Shown here piece after piece: positions 8,439 through 16,721 of a stretch of DNA of 64,000 bases (positions within the stretch are counted from its first letter, which is position 1; each line of letters starts with the position of its first letter). Position numbers and translations under genes: made by a program. Below the pieces are notes generated by a model, which saw nothing but the letters and a program-made list of their open reading frames with translations, was not told the DNA's origin and searched no databases. The stretch lies in assembly GCF_014873145.1 (NCBI RefSeq), contig NZ_JADBEK010000001.1:12400001-12464000 (forward strand). The letters run 5' to 3'. This DNA is from Nonomuraea angiospora. Its GTDB lineage: Bacteria > Actinomycetota > Actinomycetes > Streptosporangiales > Streptosporangiaceae.

Positions 8439-10022
8439 TCAGGCCTTGGCGTCGAGGTTCTCAGCGAGGTACTTGACCGCCTGAGCGGCCTTGTCCCGCA
8501 GTCCCGGCTCCTGCGTGACGTTGCGGGTGAAGCGGATCTGGCCCACGATGTTGCTGGTCCTGAAGACCGAGTAGACCGTGTGCTTCTTGGTGCTGAACGT
8601 GGTGTCCTGCACCTCCCAGGCGACTGCCCCGTCACCCGCGCCGGGGATGTCGAAGACCTCGCCCAGCTTGGTGCCGGTGCCGCCCCGGCCCGCCTCCGAC
8701 TCGGCCTCGGCCTTGGCGCCTTGCACGTGATCCTCGGCGAGCCTGGTCTCGTAACCGTCGCCCTGCTGCGGGTACAAGTAGAGAGTGAGATACATCGTGA
8801 GTGCCTTGTCGTCGCGGACCCGGCTCCACGCGCAGACGACCGTGGGCTCGAGGGCGGTGGTCCGGTACGTGCCCACCACCTGCGTGGCCTGATCCCGGGT
8901 GAGCAGCTGGCATGGCCTGGGGATCGTGGTGAACTTGCCGGGCGTGCGGACGACCGGCGTTCCCGTACTCGACGGGGAGGCGGTCCCCGTGGCTGCGCCG
9001 GTCGGCGTCGCCGTGGCCGGCGGGGACTCTGCGCCCGTCGCGGCCGCAGGCGGGGAGGTGGATAAGGGGGCGGACGGTGACGAGGTGGCCAGAATGAGCG
9101 TGACCGACATGACGAAGGCGACGATCACGGCTGCCGCGAACCCGTACACCGGAAGCCGAGGCAGCACCCACGACGTCGCGCGCGAAGCGGGAACTGTGGC
9201 GGCGGTGCCTTGCGTGATGGAGTTCAGGGCCGCCCTGAGCGTCACCGTGTCCGGGCGCCGTGCCGGGTCCTTCTCCAGCAGCCGCATGAGCAGGGGCGCG
9301 AGCGGGCCCGACCGCTGCGGCGGTCTTGGTGGCTCGGTCATCACCGCACCGTGCGTAGCCAGGGCGGTCGGACGGGAGAACGGCGGCACGCCCTCGACGG
9401 CCGTGTAGATCGTCGCGCCGAGCGACCAGAGGTCGGAAGCGGGACCAGCGGCCCGGCCGGGCTCTTCGGTGAGCGCCTCGGGGGCGGTGAAGCCGGGCGT
9501 GCCCATCGGCGCGCCGCCCGGTTGCCCGCCGGCCCGCGTGGCGATGCCGAAGTCGGACAGCATGACGCGGCCGTCGTCGGCCAGCAGCACGTTGGCCGGT
9601 TTGACGTCGCGGTGCTGCAGACCGCGGCTGTGCGCGGAGGCCAGCGCGGACAGCACGAACAGCCCGATCGAAGCCGCCCACTCCGGCGACATCGGCCCGC
9701 CCGACCTTACGATCTGGTCGAGCGAGCGGCCCTTGACGAGCTCCATGACGATCCACGGTTCGGCGCCGTCCTCGACCACGTCGTGGATGGCGACCACGGA
9801 GGGGTGCCTGACGTGCGCTGCCGCCCGGGCCTCGTGCAGCGTACGCGCGCGCAGCCGCGCATGGTCGTCCGGGGACAGGTCCGGCGGAATATGCACCTGC
9901 TTGATCGCCACCTCGCGGCCGATCGCGGTGTCGTGGGCCTGCCACACCACCCCCATTCCGCCCCGGCCGATGGGCGCGAGCAACCGGTAACGCCCGCCCA
10001 CGAGGCGTGGCTGGTTCATCAC
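8439..10022 (-). CDS. Transmembrane Ser/Thr protein kinase with DUF3558-like sensor domain
   Basis: 527 residues. Kinase domain about 12-270: GRGGMGVVW loop, Lys41 in VAIKQV, HRDVKPANV (Asp139), SDFG (Asp157) and TPGFTAPEAL. A span follows at about 285-310, then a Ser/Thr/Pro-rich extracellular linker (SPSAPLSTSPPAAATG), then the sensor-like domain with PCQLLTRDQATQV and VCAWSRV. It is a PknB-like receptor kinase without PASTA repeats. The gene lies 1 base after the upstream kinase gene and 3 bases before the downstream one. The three kinases therefore form one transcription unit and probably arose by duplication of kinase plus sensor domain. Confidence 0.92.
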   Translation of the reverse strand: MMNQPRLVGGRYRLLAPIGRGGMGVVWQAHDTAIGREVAIKQVHIPPDLSPDDHARLRARTLHEARAAAHVRHPSVVAIHDVVEDGAEPWIVMELVKGRSLDQIVRSGGPMSPEWAASIGLFVLSALASAHSRGLQHRDVKPANVLLADDGRVMLSDFGIATRAGGQPGGAPMGTPGFTAPEALTEEPGRAAGPASDLWSLGATIYTAVEGVPPFSRPTALATHGAVMTEPPRPPQRSGPLAPLLMRLLEKDPARRPDTVTLRAALNSITQGTAATVPASRATSWVLPRLPVYGFAAAVIVAFVMSVTLILATSSPSAPLSTSPPAAATGAESPPATATPTGAATGTASPSSTGTPVVRTPGKFTTIPRPCQLLTRDQATQVVGTYRTTALEPTVVCAWSRVRDDKALTMYLTLYLYPQQGDGYETRLAEDHVQGAKAEAESEAGRGGTGTKLGEVFDIPGAGDGAVAWEVQDTTFSTKKHTVYSVFRTSNIVGQIRFTRNVTQEPGLRDKAAQAVKYLAENLDAKA

Positions 10023-10023
10023 A

Positions 10024-11652
10024 TCACTCCTGGCTTCCTAGCGCCGCCGCGACCCATCGGGCGGCGTCACGCGCGCCCTTGCGCAGGGCTTCGTCGTCCC
10101 CGACCTTGCTGAGGTCGACGTACTTGATCTCGATCACGACATTGCTGAGGCGGAAGACGACGTCGTGCCGTTCCACCTGGCCCTTGGGGTTGACGTACAC
10201 GTAGCTGAACGCCTCGTCCCCGATGCCATCGACCTCCTGGGACGGGCTGCGCCCCTGCGTGATCATCTTCTCGAGGCCGATGTCCGGCCACTTCCAGGGG
10301 ATCCTCGACCCGGACGCCGCACTGTTCAGTCTGTTGACGAACGCCTCCGAGGCCTCGTCCAGGCTGCGCCCCCAGGCGCTGTCCGCCTTCCCCGGCTTCA
10401 GCGGGGACACTCCTACGCCGTTGCCGCGCGCCGTCCAGTCGCAGCCCTCGCCGTCGCGCCGGCCCTCGGCGGCGGCCTTCGGGACCAGAAGGCGCACTTG
10501 CGTTGGCGTCATGAGCGCGCAGGGATTCACGGGGACGGTGAACCGCGCGACGGGCTCGGAGGTCGCCGCGATCGGCGTCGCCGGTGCCGTCGGCGTGCGG
10601 CCGGGGACGGAGGTGGCGGCTTGCGCGCCCGCGTCCGACGTGGGCCGCGTCGGGGCCGGCGCGGACGTGGGCAGGAGCGCGACGGTGACGACCACGGCGG
10701 CCACGGCCGCAGCCCCGGCGACGGCGAGGATCGGCCCGTGCCTGCGCCACCTGCGCGGTGCGGTCAGGGGCGCCGTGGCGTCCTGGCCCTGCGCCACCCG
10801 CTGCAGCAGGTGCGCCGCGGTCCGGGCATCAGGACGCTGGTGGGGTTCGCGCGCCATCATGTGGATGAGCACCGGGCCAAGGCTCCCGGCACGCGTGGGA
10901 GCCCGCGGCGGCAAGGTCAGCGCGTCACGCAGGACCGCCATGGGGGAGGTGCCGGCGTAGGGGGCCATGCCCTCCACCGCGGAGTACAGGGTGGCGGCCA
11001 GCGACCACAGGTCGGAGGCCGGGCCGCCGCGTTCGCCGCGGAGCCGTTCCGGTGCGATGTAGCCGGGGGAGCCGAGGAGCAGGCCCGACTCGGTGATCGT
11101 GGCCTGGTCCTCCAGCCGGGCGATGCCGAAGTCGGTGAGCACCACCCGGCCGTCGTCGGTCAGGAACACGTTGGCCGGTTTCACGTCACGGTGCTGGATG
11201 CCGTGGGCGTGCGCGGTGGACAGCGCATCGAGCACCTGGAGCCCCAGCATCGCCACACGCTGTGGGGCCCACGGCCCCTCGGCGGCCACCGCGTCCTTGA
11301 GGTCGCGGCCCGTCAGCAGTTCCATGACGATCCAGGGCATGCCGTTGTGGACGAGCACGTCATGAATCGTGATGATGTTCGGGTGCCGTAACTGCGCGGC
11401 GGCCATCGCCTCACGCATCGACCGCTGCACTGCCTCCTCGCGCTCGGAGGCGGGGAGCGACTCCGGTATGCGTAATTCCTTGATCGCGACTTGGCGGTCG
11501 AGGAGTTCGTCGTGGGCCAGCCATATCGTCCCCATGCCCCCTTGGCCGAGTGCTGTCAGCACGCGATAGCGGCCCGCCACCCTCTCTCCTCGAACATCAG
11601 CAGCCACAGGGGAAACAATATTGAGGGCCGGTTTCAGTTCGCTATATTTCAT
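10024..11652 (-). CDS. Transmembrane Ser/Thr protein kinase with DUF3558-like sensor domain
   Basis: 542 residues; first gene of the kinase run. Kinase domain about 28-290: GQGGMGTIW loop, Lys58 in VAIKEL, HRDVKPANV (Asp156), TDFG (Asp174) and PGYIAPERL. A span at about 303-325 (ILAVAGAAAVAAVVVTVALL) is followed by a Thr/Pro-rich linker and the outer domain (PCALMTPTQVRLLV, GCDWTARG). A start at ATG 11652 gives about 25 residues before the kinase fold. An internal start nearer the kinase domain is possible. The gene is divergent from the DUF3558-like gene at 11691, with only 38 bases between the starts, so the two directions share one small control region. Confidence 0.9.
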   Translation of the reverse strand: MKYSELKPALNIVSPVAADVRGERVAGRYRVLTALGQGGMGTIWLAHDELLDRQVAIKELRIPESLPASEREEAVQRSMREAMAAAQLRHPNIITIHDVLVHNGMPWIVMELLTGRDLKDAVAAEGPWAPQRVAMLGLQVLDALSTAHAHGIQHRDVKPANVFLTDDGRVVLTDFGIARLEDQATITESGLLLGSPGYIAPERLRGERGGPASDLWSLAATLYSAVEGMAPYAGTSPMAVLRDALTLPPRAPTRAGSLGPVLIHMMAREPHQRPDARTAAHLLQRVAQGQDATAPLTAPRRWRRHGPILAVAGAAAVAAVVVTVALLPTSAPAPTRPTSDAGAQAATSVPGRTPTAPATPIAATSEPVARFTVPVNPCALMTPTQVRLLVPKAAAEGRRDGEGCDWTARGNGVGVSPLKPGKADSAWGRSLDEASEAFVNRLNSAASGSRIPWKWPDIGLEKMITQGRSPSQEVDGIGDEAFSYVYVNPKGQVERHDVVFRLSNVVIEIKYVDLSKVGDDEALRKGARDAARWVAAALGSQE

Positions 11653-11690
11653 GCCTTGACCGGTCCAGACGTCCGAGCTCCGGAGCGAAG

Positions 11691-12578
11691 ATGACCACTG
11701 CCCCTCCCGTTCCTCCCGCCTCCTACTGGCCGGACAACGGCAGTGAGCAGCCGTCGAGCTCGCCCCCCCCGGGCTGGGCGATGTGGATCATGGCGACGGC
11801 CGCAGCGGTCGCGGTGATCGGCGGCGGGCTCATCGCCGTACGGAACGCCGGCTCGCAGCCTCCTGCGGCGTTACCCTTCGACACGGGCAGCCAGGTGGAG
11901 CCGCCCGCCTCCCCGCCCTCGGGGCACCTGTCCCCGGACCCCACTTTCGATCGTTCCACAGAACCCACGGATGACCCGGCGGAACCGTCGGCCTCCCCGA
12001 CCGTCACCTCCACCTTCCCGCCGTTGCAGGATGTGCCCGAGGTGTGCGACCTGCTGCCCGAGAGCTTGATCGCGCGGCTCGCCCCCAAGACCGCGTCGGG
12101 GCCGGGCGTCGCCAAGGACGGTTACGGCGCCAAGCGGAAGGACTGCGAGTGGAAGCCGAAGGGCTACGACATGAAGGGCGGCTACAACCAGACGCGCTCG
12201 ATCAGCGTCAAGGTCAACGTCTTCCCCGACCACGAGAAAGCCATGCGCAACGCCGAATCCGACTGGCGTTTGATGCGTTACTTGTCCGGGAGGAGCGAGG
12301 GCGACCCGCCCATCATGAAATATGGGGAGATCAAGCAGATCTCCGGCCTGGGAGACGGGGCCAACGCGATCTACTCCGAGGGCACCCGCAGGCGCGAGGC
12401 GGTGGCCTGGATCTACGTCGTCCGGGGCAACGCCACGATCGAAATCCGGTTCCGAGGCTCTGACGACAAGGGACGCACGATGTTCCCGAACGAGGACAGC
12501 CGGCCGGTTCCCGAGGCGGAGCTCCTCGAAGGCGTGGAGGAGATCGCTGGAGAGGTGGTCAAGAACCTGGCGGGGTGA
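11691..12578 (+). CDS. Membrane-anchored DUF3558-like protein, divergent from the kinases
   Basis: 295 residues. A Pro-rich start, one span at about 27-46 (WIMATAAAVAVIGGGLIAV), a Pro/Ser/Thr-rich linker to about residue 110, then the outer domain beginning VCDLLPESLIARLAP with a second Cys in KDCEWKPKG. The C-terminal part has the same AVAWIYVVRGNATIEIRF strand as the kinase tails (HDVVFRLSNVVIEIKY). It therefore looks like a kinase-less version of the sensor domain and may bind the same ligand or pair with the kinases. No lipobox is present. It shares its upstream region with the divergent kinase gene. Confidence 0.75.
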   Translation: MTTAPPVPPASYWPDNGSEQPSSSPPPGWAMWIMATAAAVAVIGGGLIAVRNAGSQPPAALPFDTGSQVEPPASPPSGHLSPDPTFDRSTEPTDDPAEPSASPTVTSTFPPLQDVPEVCDLLPESLIARLAPKTASGPGVAKDGYGAKRKDCEWKPKGYDMKGGYNQTRSISVKVNVFPDHEKAMRNAESDWRLMRYLSGRSEGDPPIMKYGEIKQISGLGDGANAIYSEGTRRREAVAWIYVVRGNATIEIRFRGSDDKGRTMFPNEDSRPVPEAELLEGVEEIAGEVVKNLAG

Positions 12579-12604
12579 GGGCCCATACGCAGGATGAGGG
12601 CCTT

Positions 12605-13266
12605 GACCGCGGCAGCGGTGGATGGCCGTCCCGGACGGCCCAGCGGCGGTGCCCACGGTCGGGCGGTTGCTGCGTGAGAACGGGTTCAGCTTGCAGGGCA
12701 ACGCCAAGACCTTGGAGGGGAAGCAGCACCCAGAGCGGGACGCGCAGTTCCGCTATATCAACGAACAGGTCAAGGACCATCAGGCCGCAGGCGAGCCAGC
12801 GATCAGCGTCGATACCAAGAAACGCGAGCAGCTGGGTCGGCTGCCCAACCCGGGCCGCGAGTGGCGGCCGAAGGGCGACCCGATCGAGGTTGAGGACTAC
12901 AGCTTCTTCACTGGGCCGGAGGTCGAGCAGGCCATCCCGTATGGGATCTACGACATCAGCGCGAACACCGGCTGGGTGAACGTCGGCATCGACCATGACA
13001 CCTCAACGTTCGCGGTCGCCTCGATCCGCCGCTGGTGGCAGGCCCGAGGCCGCCTGGACCATCCGGACGCTTCCCGGCTGTTGATCATCGCGGATGCGGG
13101 AGGCTCCAACGGCTACCGGTTCCGGGTCTGGAAGGCCGAGCTCGCCGCCCTGGCCGACTCCCGGCTGACCGGCATGACCGAAGCCCAACTGGACGACCTG
13201 ACGCGCCGGCTCGCCCCCGCCCAGGCCGCTTGGGCCGAGCAGCGCAGGGCTTCGGGTCTTTCTTGA
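12605..13266 (+). pseudogene. ISAzo13-type transposase fragment
   Basis: The reading frame from the codon after the TGA at 12604 to the stop at 13266 matches the middle of ISAzo13-family DDE transposases: GRLLRENGFSLQ, KTLEGKQHPERDAQFRYINEQ, ISVDTKKRE, GREWRPKG, YGIYDISANTGWVNVG, DHDT and LLIIADAGGSNG. The N-terminal helix-turn-helix part is missing. After VWKAELAALAD the expected catalytic C-terminus (PPGTSKWNKIEHR-like) is also missing. It is replaced by about 35 residues (LTGMTEAQLDDLTRRLAPAQ) that look like the start of a different transposase. So it is a truncated, chimeric and inactive remnant. No flanking inverted repeats were found. ATG 12622 is the first possible start. Confidence 0.8.
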
Positions 13267-13600
13267 GCTCCGCTGACACAGCAAGGACGTGCCGACGTAT
13301 CTCGGCTGACAGTGGGGTTCGCATGGATCAGGACGACTCATGTGATCATCGCCGACGTTCAGCCCGAGGCCGGAAGCGAAAACCCAGACAGAGCAGGCGT
13401 TGGTGAACGCCTGCGCCTACTCCACTTCGTCGCGTGGTGCGATGCTGGTGAGCAGGGCCGAGGTGCTGCGGCCCGCTGCCCCTTCGCGAGGGCCGGGGGC
13501 GGGGCGAGTCGGAAGGCGGCCCCAGCTTTTGGGCTGTCCCCATGGGCGGGCTCCGCCGCGCGGCCGACGCCCACGCCCACCGCCGGTGCGAACCCTGTCG
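13267..13600. other. Gene-poor debris between two pseudogenes
   Basis: About 330 bases between the transposase fragment and the fasciclin remnant. Frames are open on several strands because of GC content, but none has a recognisable protein, a ribosome site or a plausible start. A short basic peptide frame (RRRSARGRKRKPRQSRRW, near 13330-13390) could be another mobile-element scrap. That is not supported by any motif I can name. Confidence 0.4.
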
Positions 13601-13965
13601 GCCCGGCTGTGCCCCGATCAAGAAGAGCCTGTCCGGCATCTCCGGCAAGGGGCTCGGTACCGCCCTGGCCCAGATTCCGGAGCCGTCCATGCTGTCGCAG
13701 GCGGTCACGACGGCCGGCTGGCAGAAGAAGTTCAACGATGCCGCCCACCTCACGCTCTTCGCACCGGACAACCACGCCTTCCAGGCGATCCCGGTCAAGA
13801 CCCGGGACAAGATCATGGCCAACAAGCAGGAACTGACCACGATCCTCGGCTACCACGCGGTCCAGGGCAGACTGACCCCGGCCGAGCTGAAAGCTCATCT
13901 GCGGCAACATCCAGGCCCGCAACGCCACCATCTACATCATCGACAAGGTGCTCATACCCCACTGA
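13601..13965 (+). pseudogene. Fasciclin (FAS1) domain protein, truncated and internally deleted
   Basis: The frame from about 13601 reads KKSLSGISGKGLGTALAQIP, then HLTLFAPDNHAFQAIP, then ELTTILGYHAVQGRLTPAEL, which are the FAS1 H1 and mid-domain signatures of secreted actinomycete fasciclin proteins. At about 13888-13891 the homology jumps frame. The +1 frame continues LICGNIQARNATIYIIDKVL and stops at 13963-13965, which is the normal FAS1 H2 end. About 30 residues that usually separate these parts are missing, so this is an internal deletion with frame change and not a simple slip. The N-terminal signal peptide is also absent. Confidence 0.75.
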
Positions 13966-13991
13966 ATCGCCACCGGCCTGGCAGTGGCCGG

Positions 13992-14588
13992 TCAGCTGGC
14001 GCCGGGGACGGTGACGGGCTGCTCCTTGATCTGGACGCCCGTTTTGGAGGCGTTGTGGACCAGGCCGTCCAGCGAGGCCTTGCCGGCGTCGAGGTCGGCC
14101 GGCGTGGCGGTGCCGCTCTTCAGCTTGCCGGTGAGGTTCGTGAACGCGCCGTGGACGGAGTCGAGACCCTTGCACAGCGTCGGGTTGGCCATGGCGAAAC
14201 CCCTGGCGACCTTCACCTGGTGCAGGGCGAACGCACCCGCCACCGCCGCCTTCAGGAAGCTCCGCTTCCGCTTCTCCGCTCCGGCCTTGAAGCCGCCGCT
14301 GCGCAGGGGCTTGTAGATGTAGCGGTGGAAGGCACCCAGCGCGAGACCCGCGTGCAGCGCGAAGCGCGTCTTGGCGAGCCGCCTGTTATTGCCCGACGCC
14401 GGGCATGTGGCGCCGGGCGAGCTCGTGAAGCCCGGGGTCGGCGTGGCGAACGCCGCAGGGCCGGTCGCGACCGCGGCTTCGCGTGGCACGGTGGTGGTCG
14501 TGTTGCCGCCGCAACCAACGAGCAGCACCGCCGCCAGCAGAGCCGACGCCGCCTGCATGGCAACGGATCGAGTACTCCGTACAGCCAC
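13992..14588 (-). CDS. Lipoprotein of unknown function
   Basis: 198 residues. The signal peptide ends in the lipobox LLVGC with Cys26, so the mature protein should be lipid-anchored outside the membrane. The rest is helical and basic (NNRRLAKTRFALHAG, KPLRSGGFKAGAEKRKRSFLKAAVAGAFALHQ), followed by TLCKGLDSVHGAFTNLTGKL and a C-terminal GVQIKEQPVTVPGAS. No named family was recognised. Similar small lipoproteins are common in Streptosporangiales. The gene is monocistronic. Its upstream region is shared with the divergent PAP2-glycosyltransferase gene about 320 bases away. Confidence 0.75.
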   Translation of the reverse strand: MAVRSTRSVAMQAASALLAAVLLVGCGGNTTTTVPREAAVATGPAAFATPTPGFTSSPGATCPASGNNRRLAKTRFALHAGLALGAFHRYIYKPLRSGGFKAGAEKRKRSFLKAAVAGAFALHQVKVARGFAMANPTLCKGLDSVHGAFTNLTGKLKSGTATPADLDAGKASLDGLVHNASKTGVQIKEQPVTVPGAS

Positions 14589-14849
14589 GTCTTCCCCCTA
14601 TGAATGCCATGCGGCGCATCGGTCTGCGGTCTCGAGGCCGGCGGCGCACGCGTGACGCTGAGCACGATGCGAGCTTCGGATGGCGCCGCCGGGAGTACCC
14701 GTGAGTGAACTTGCCACCCTGAACGTGGAGTAAGCACTCCTTTGCCGCGCCCGAGCCGTTTCAGCACCCTGTTCAGCCGGACACTTTTGAGCGGGCTGAC
14801 CATGACTCCGAACGTCATGCGGCGCAGTCTGCGGAAACCGCGGCGTGAA
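14589..14849. other. Intergenic region between divergent genes
   Basis: About 260 bases between the lipoprotein start (minus strand) and the direct-repeat motif at 14850. It should hold the promoter of the lipoprotein gene. No open frame here looks like a gene, and no clear -10/-35 pair stands out in the GC-rich background. Confidence 0.5.
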
Positions 14850-14868
14850 GGTTAGCGCCGCGTTAACC
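14850..14868 (+). promoter_or_regulatory. Putative OmpR-type regulator site, 11-bp direct repeat
   Basis: The 19-base element GGTTAGCGCCGCGTTAACC contains GTTA twice with an 11-base period, the spacing typical for OmpR-family dimers bound head to tail. A near copy, GGTTAGCGGGGCGTTTACC, lies at 21183-21201 in front of the ABC-exporter lipoprotein and the sensor kinase. It sits 45 bases before the preferred start of the PAP2-glycosyltransferase gene. Its binding by the regulator encoded at 22517 is inference. Confidence 0.5.
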
Positions 14869-14912
14869 GAGTGATGAGCCGGCGTTGTGGCGTCCCTCCG
14901 TACCGTGCGTTC

Positions 14913-16718
14913 ATGAGATCAGGCAGCAGACTGACGGTCCCGGTGCCGGTCTCCGCGGCGTTCCTGGGCCTGGGGGTGGTCGTCGGCTTCGCCGCGCGCA
15001 CGCCGGCTTGGACCGCGGTGGACATGAGCCTGAGCCAGGCGGTGCAGTCGCTACGCGGCCCGTGGCTGACCGCCGTGGCGCAGGTCCTGAACGTGGGCTT
15101 CGGCACCATCGTGGGCGCGGTCCTGGCCGCCCTCCTCGTCGTGGGCGTCGCCGTATCGGGACGGACGCGCGCAGCCGGAGGCGTGCTGCTGGTGATCGCT
15201 GCCGGGTGGGGCGTGGGTGCTCTGGTCAAGCTCGTCGTCGCCCGGCCCCGGCCTCCGGCGGCGCACGCCCTCGTGCGGGAGTTCGGCCCCGACAGCTTTC
15301 CCAGCGGTCACGTGTGCCTGACCCTGTCGATCGTGGTCGCCGTGGCGCTGCTGGCCAGGAAGACCCGGTACTTCTGGCCCGCGGTGGCGGCGGGCGGCGT
15401 GCTCGTGGCCGGTCAGATGGCCGCGAGGATCTATCTCGGTGCGCACTATCCCACCGACACCCTGGGCTCGGTCATCCTGACCCCGGCCGCCATTCACCTC
15501 GTCGTCAATTCGCGACGGCTCGGCTTGTTCCTGCTGCGCGCGGACAACCGGCGCAGGGCGCGCCGGGCCGGCCCGCGCAGCACCCGGCAGGTGAAGATCC
15601 TTCTGCTGCACGCGCACGGCATGGGCGGCACCGTCAGGACCGCCTTCAACCTCGCGGGCACGCTGGTGGCCGATCACGACGTGGAGATCGTCAGCGTCAT
15701 CAAGACCAGGGACAAGTCCTTCTTCGAGGTGCCGCAGGGCGTTCGCGTCACCTTCCTGGACGATCGCATGAACCGCCGGCCCCGCGGCGCCCTGCTCCGG
15801 AGCAGGCTCATCCCGCCGGAGGAGGCCGCGTACGACAGGTTCGACCTGCGTACCGACCTCGCCCTGCTGCGCTTCCTGCGCGGCCTGCGCACCGGCGTCC
15901 TGATCACCACACGGCCCGGACTCAACCTGGCCACCGCCCTGCTGGCTCCGCCCGGCGTGATCACGATCGGGCAGGAGCACACGGGCTTCGGCTCGCACAA
16001 GCCCTCCGTCAGGAAAATGATCACCCGCAGGTACGGCCGGCTCGACGCGCTCGTCACCCTGACCGAGGCCGATCTGAGCGCCTACCGCGCGGCCCTGGGT
16101 GCCCGCGCGCCGCGACACCTGCTGCGCATCCCCAACGCCACGCCGCCCCTCACCGGTGGGCCTTCGGCCCTGACCGCCAAGACCGTCGTCGCGATCGGCC
16201 GCCTGACCAAGGTCAAGGGCTTCGACCTGCTGCTGCACGCCTGGCGACAGGTCAACGGCGTACGTCCCGGCTGGACGCTGCGCATCGTCGGCTCAGGCCC
16301 CGAGCGCGCCCGCCTGCTCAAGCTGGTCGGCGAGCTCGGGCCGGCCTGCTCGGTCGAGCTTTCCGGCCCGTCGCGCGACATCGGCGCCGAACTCGACGAC
16401 GCTTCGATCTTCGTGCTCAGCTCCCGCCGCGAGGGATTCCCGATGACCATCCTGGAAGCGCTGAGCAAGGGCGTGCCCGTGGTCGCCTTCGACTGCCCGT
16501 ACGGTCCCGGCGAGATCATCACTCACGGCCACGATGGCCTCCTTGTCCCCCGACGGGACGTCGTCGCCCTGGCCGCAGCGCTCGGTCTCCTCATCGACGC
16601 CGAGACCGAGCGCCAACTGATGGGAAGGGCCGCGCTGACCACCTCGAAGCGGTACGACCCGGAGATCGTCGGCCGACGCTGGAGCGAGCTCCTGGCCGAG
16701 CTTGAGGCAGGCCGCTGA
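14913..16718 (+). CDS. PAP2 phosphatase - glycosyltransferase family 4 fusion
   Basis: 601 residues from ATG 14913. An upstream GTG at 14871 would add 14 residues but abuts the regulatory motif. Residues 1-200 are a multi-span PAP2 (lipid phosphatase) domain with all three signature parts: KLVVARPRPP, SFPSGH, and the third-motif ARIYLGAHYPTD with its His. From about residue 225 (VKILLLHAHGMGGTVRTAFNLAG) begins a GT-B glycosyltransferase. It contains AIGRLTKVKGFDLLLHAW, a nucleotide-sugar pocket, EGFPMTILEALSKGVPVVAFDCPYGPGEII and a C-terminal helix. The fold matches polysaccharide or teichoic-acid-type GT4 enzymes. The fusion suggests coupling of lipid-carrier dephosphorylation with glycan transfer at the membrane; that coupling is inference. 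The gene converges with the ABC permease gene, 3 bases apart. Confidence 0.88.
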   Translation: MRSGSRLTVPVPVSAAFLGLGVVVGFAARTPAWTAVDMSLSQAVQSLRGPWLTAVAQVLNVGFGTIVGAVLAALLVVGVAVSGRTRAAGGVLLVIAAGWGVGALVKLVVARPRPPAAHALVREFGPDSFPSGHVCLTLSIVVAVALLARKTRYFWPAVAAGGVLVAGQMAARIYLGAHYPTDTLGSVILTPAAIHLVVNSRRLGLFLLRADNRRRARRAGPRSTRQVKILLLHAHGMGGTVRTAFNLAGTLVADHDVEIVSVIKTRDKSFFEVPQGVRVTFLDDRMNRRPRGALLRSRLIPPEEAAYDRFDLRTDLALLRFLRGLRTGVLITTRPGLNLATALLAPPGVITIGQEHTGFGSHKPSVRKMITRRYGRLDALVTLTEADLSAYRAALGARAPRHLLRIPNATPPLTGGPSALTAKTVVAIGRLTKVKGFDLLLHAWRQVNGVRPGWTLRIVGSGPERARLLKLVGELGPACSVELSGPSRDIGAELDDASIFVLSSRREGFPMTILEALSKGVPVVAFDCPYGPGEIITHGHDGLLVPRRDVVALAAALGLLIDAETERQLMGRAALTTSKRYDPEIVGRRWSELLAELEAGR

Positions 16719-16721
16719 CCG

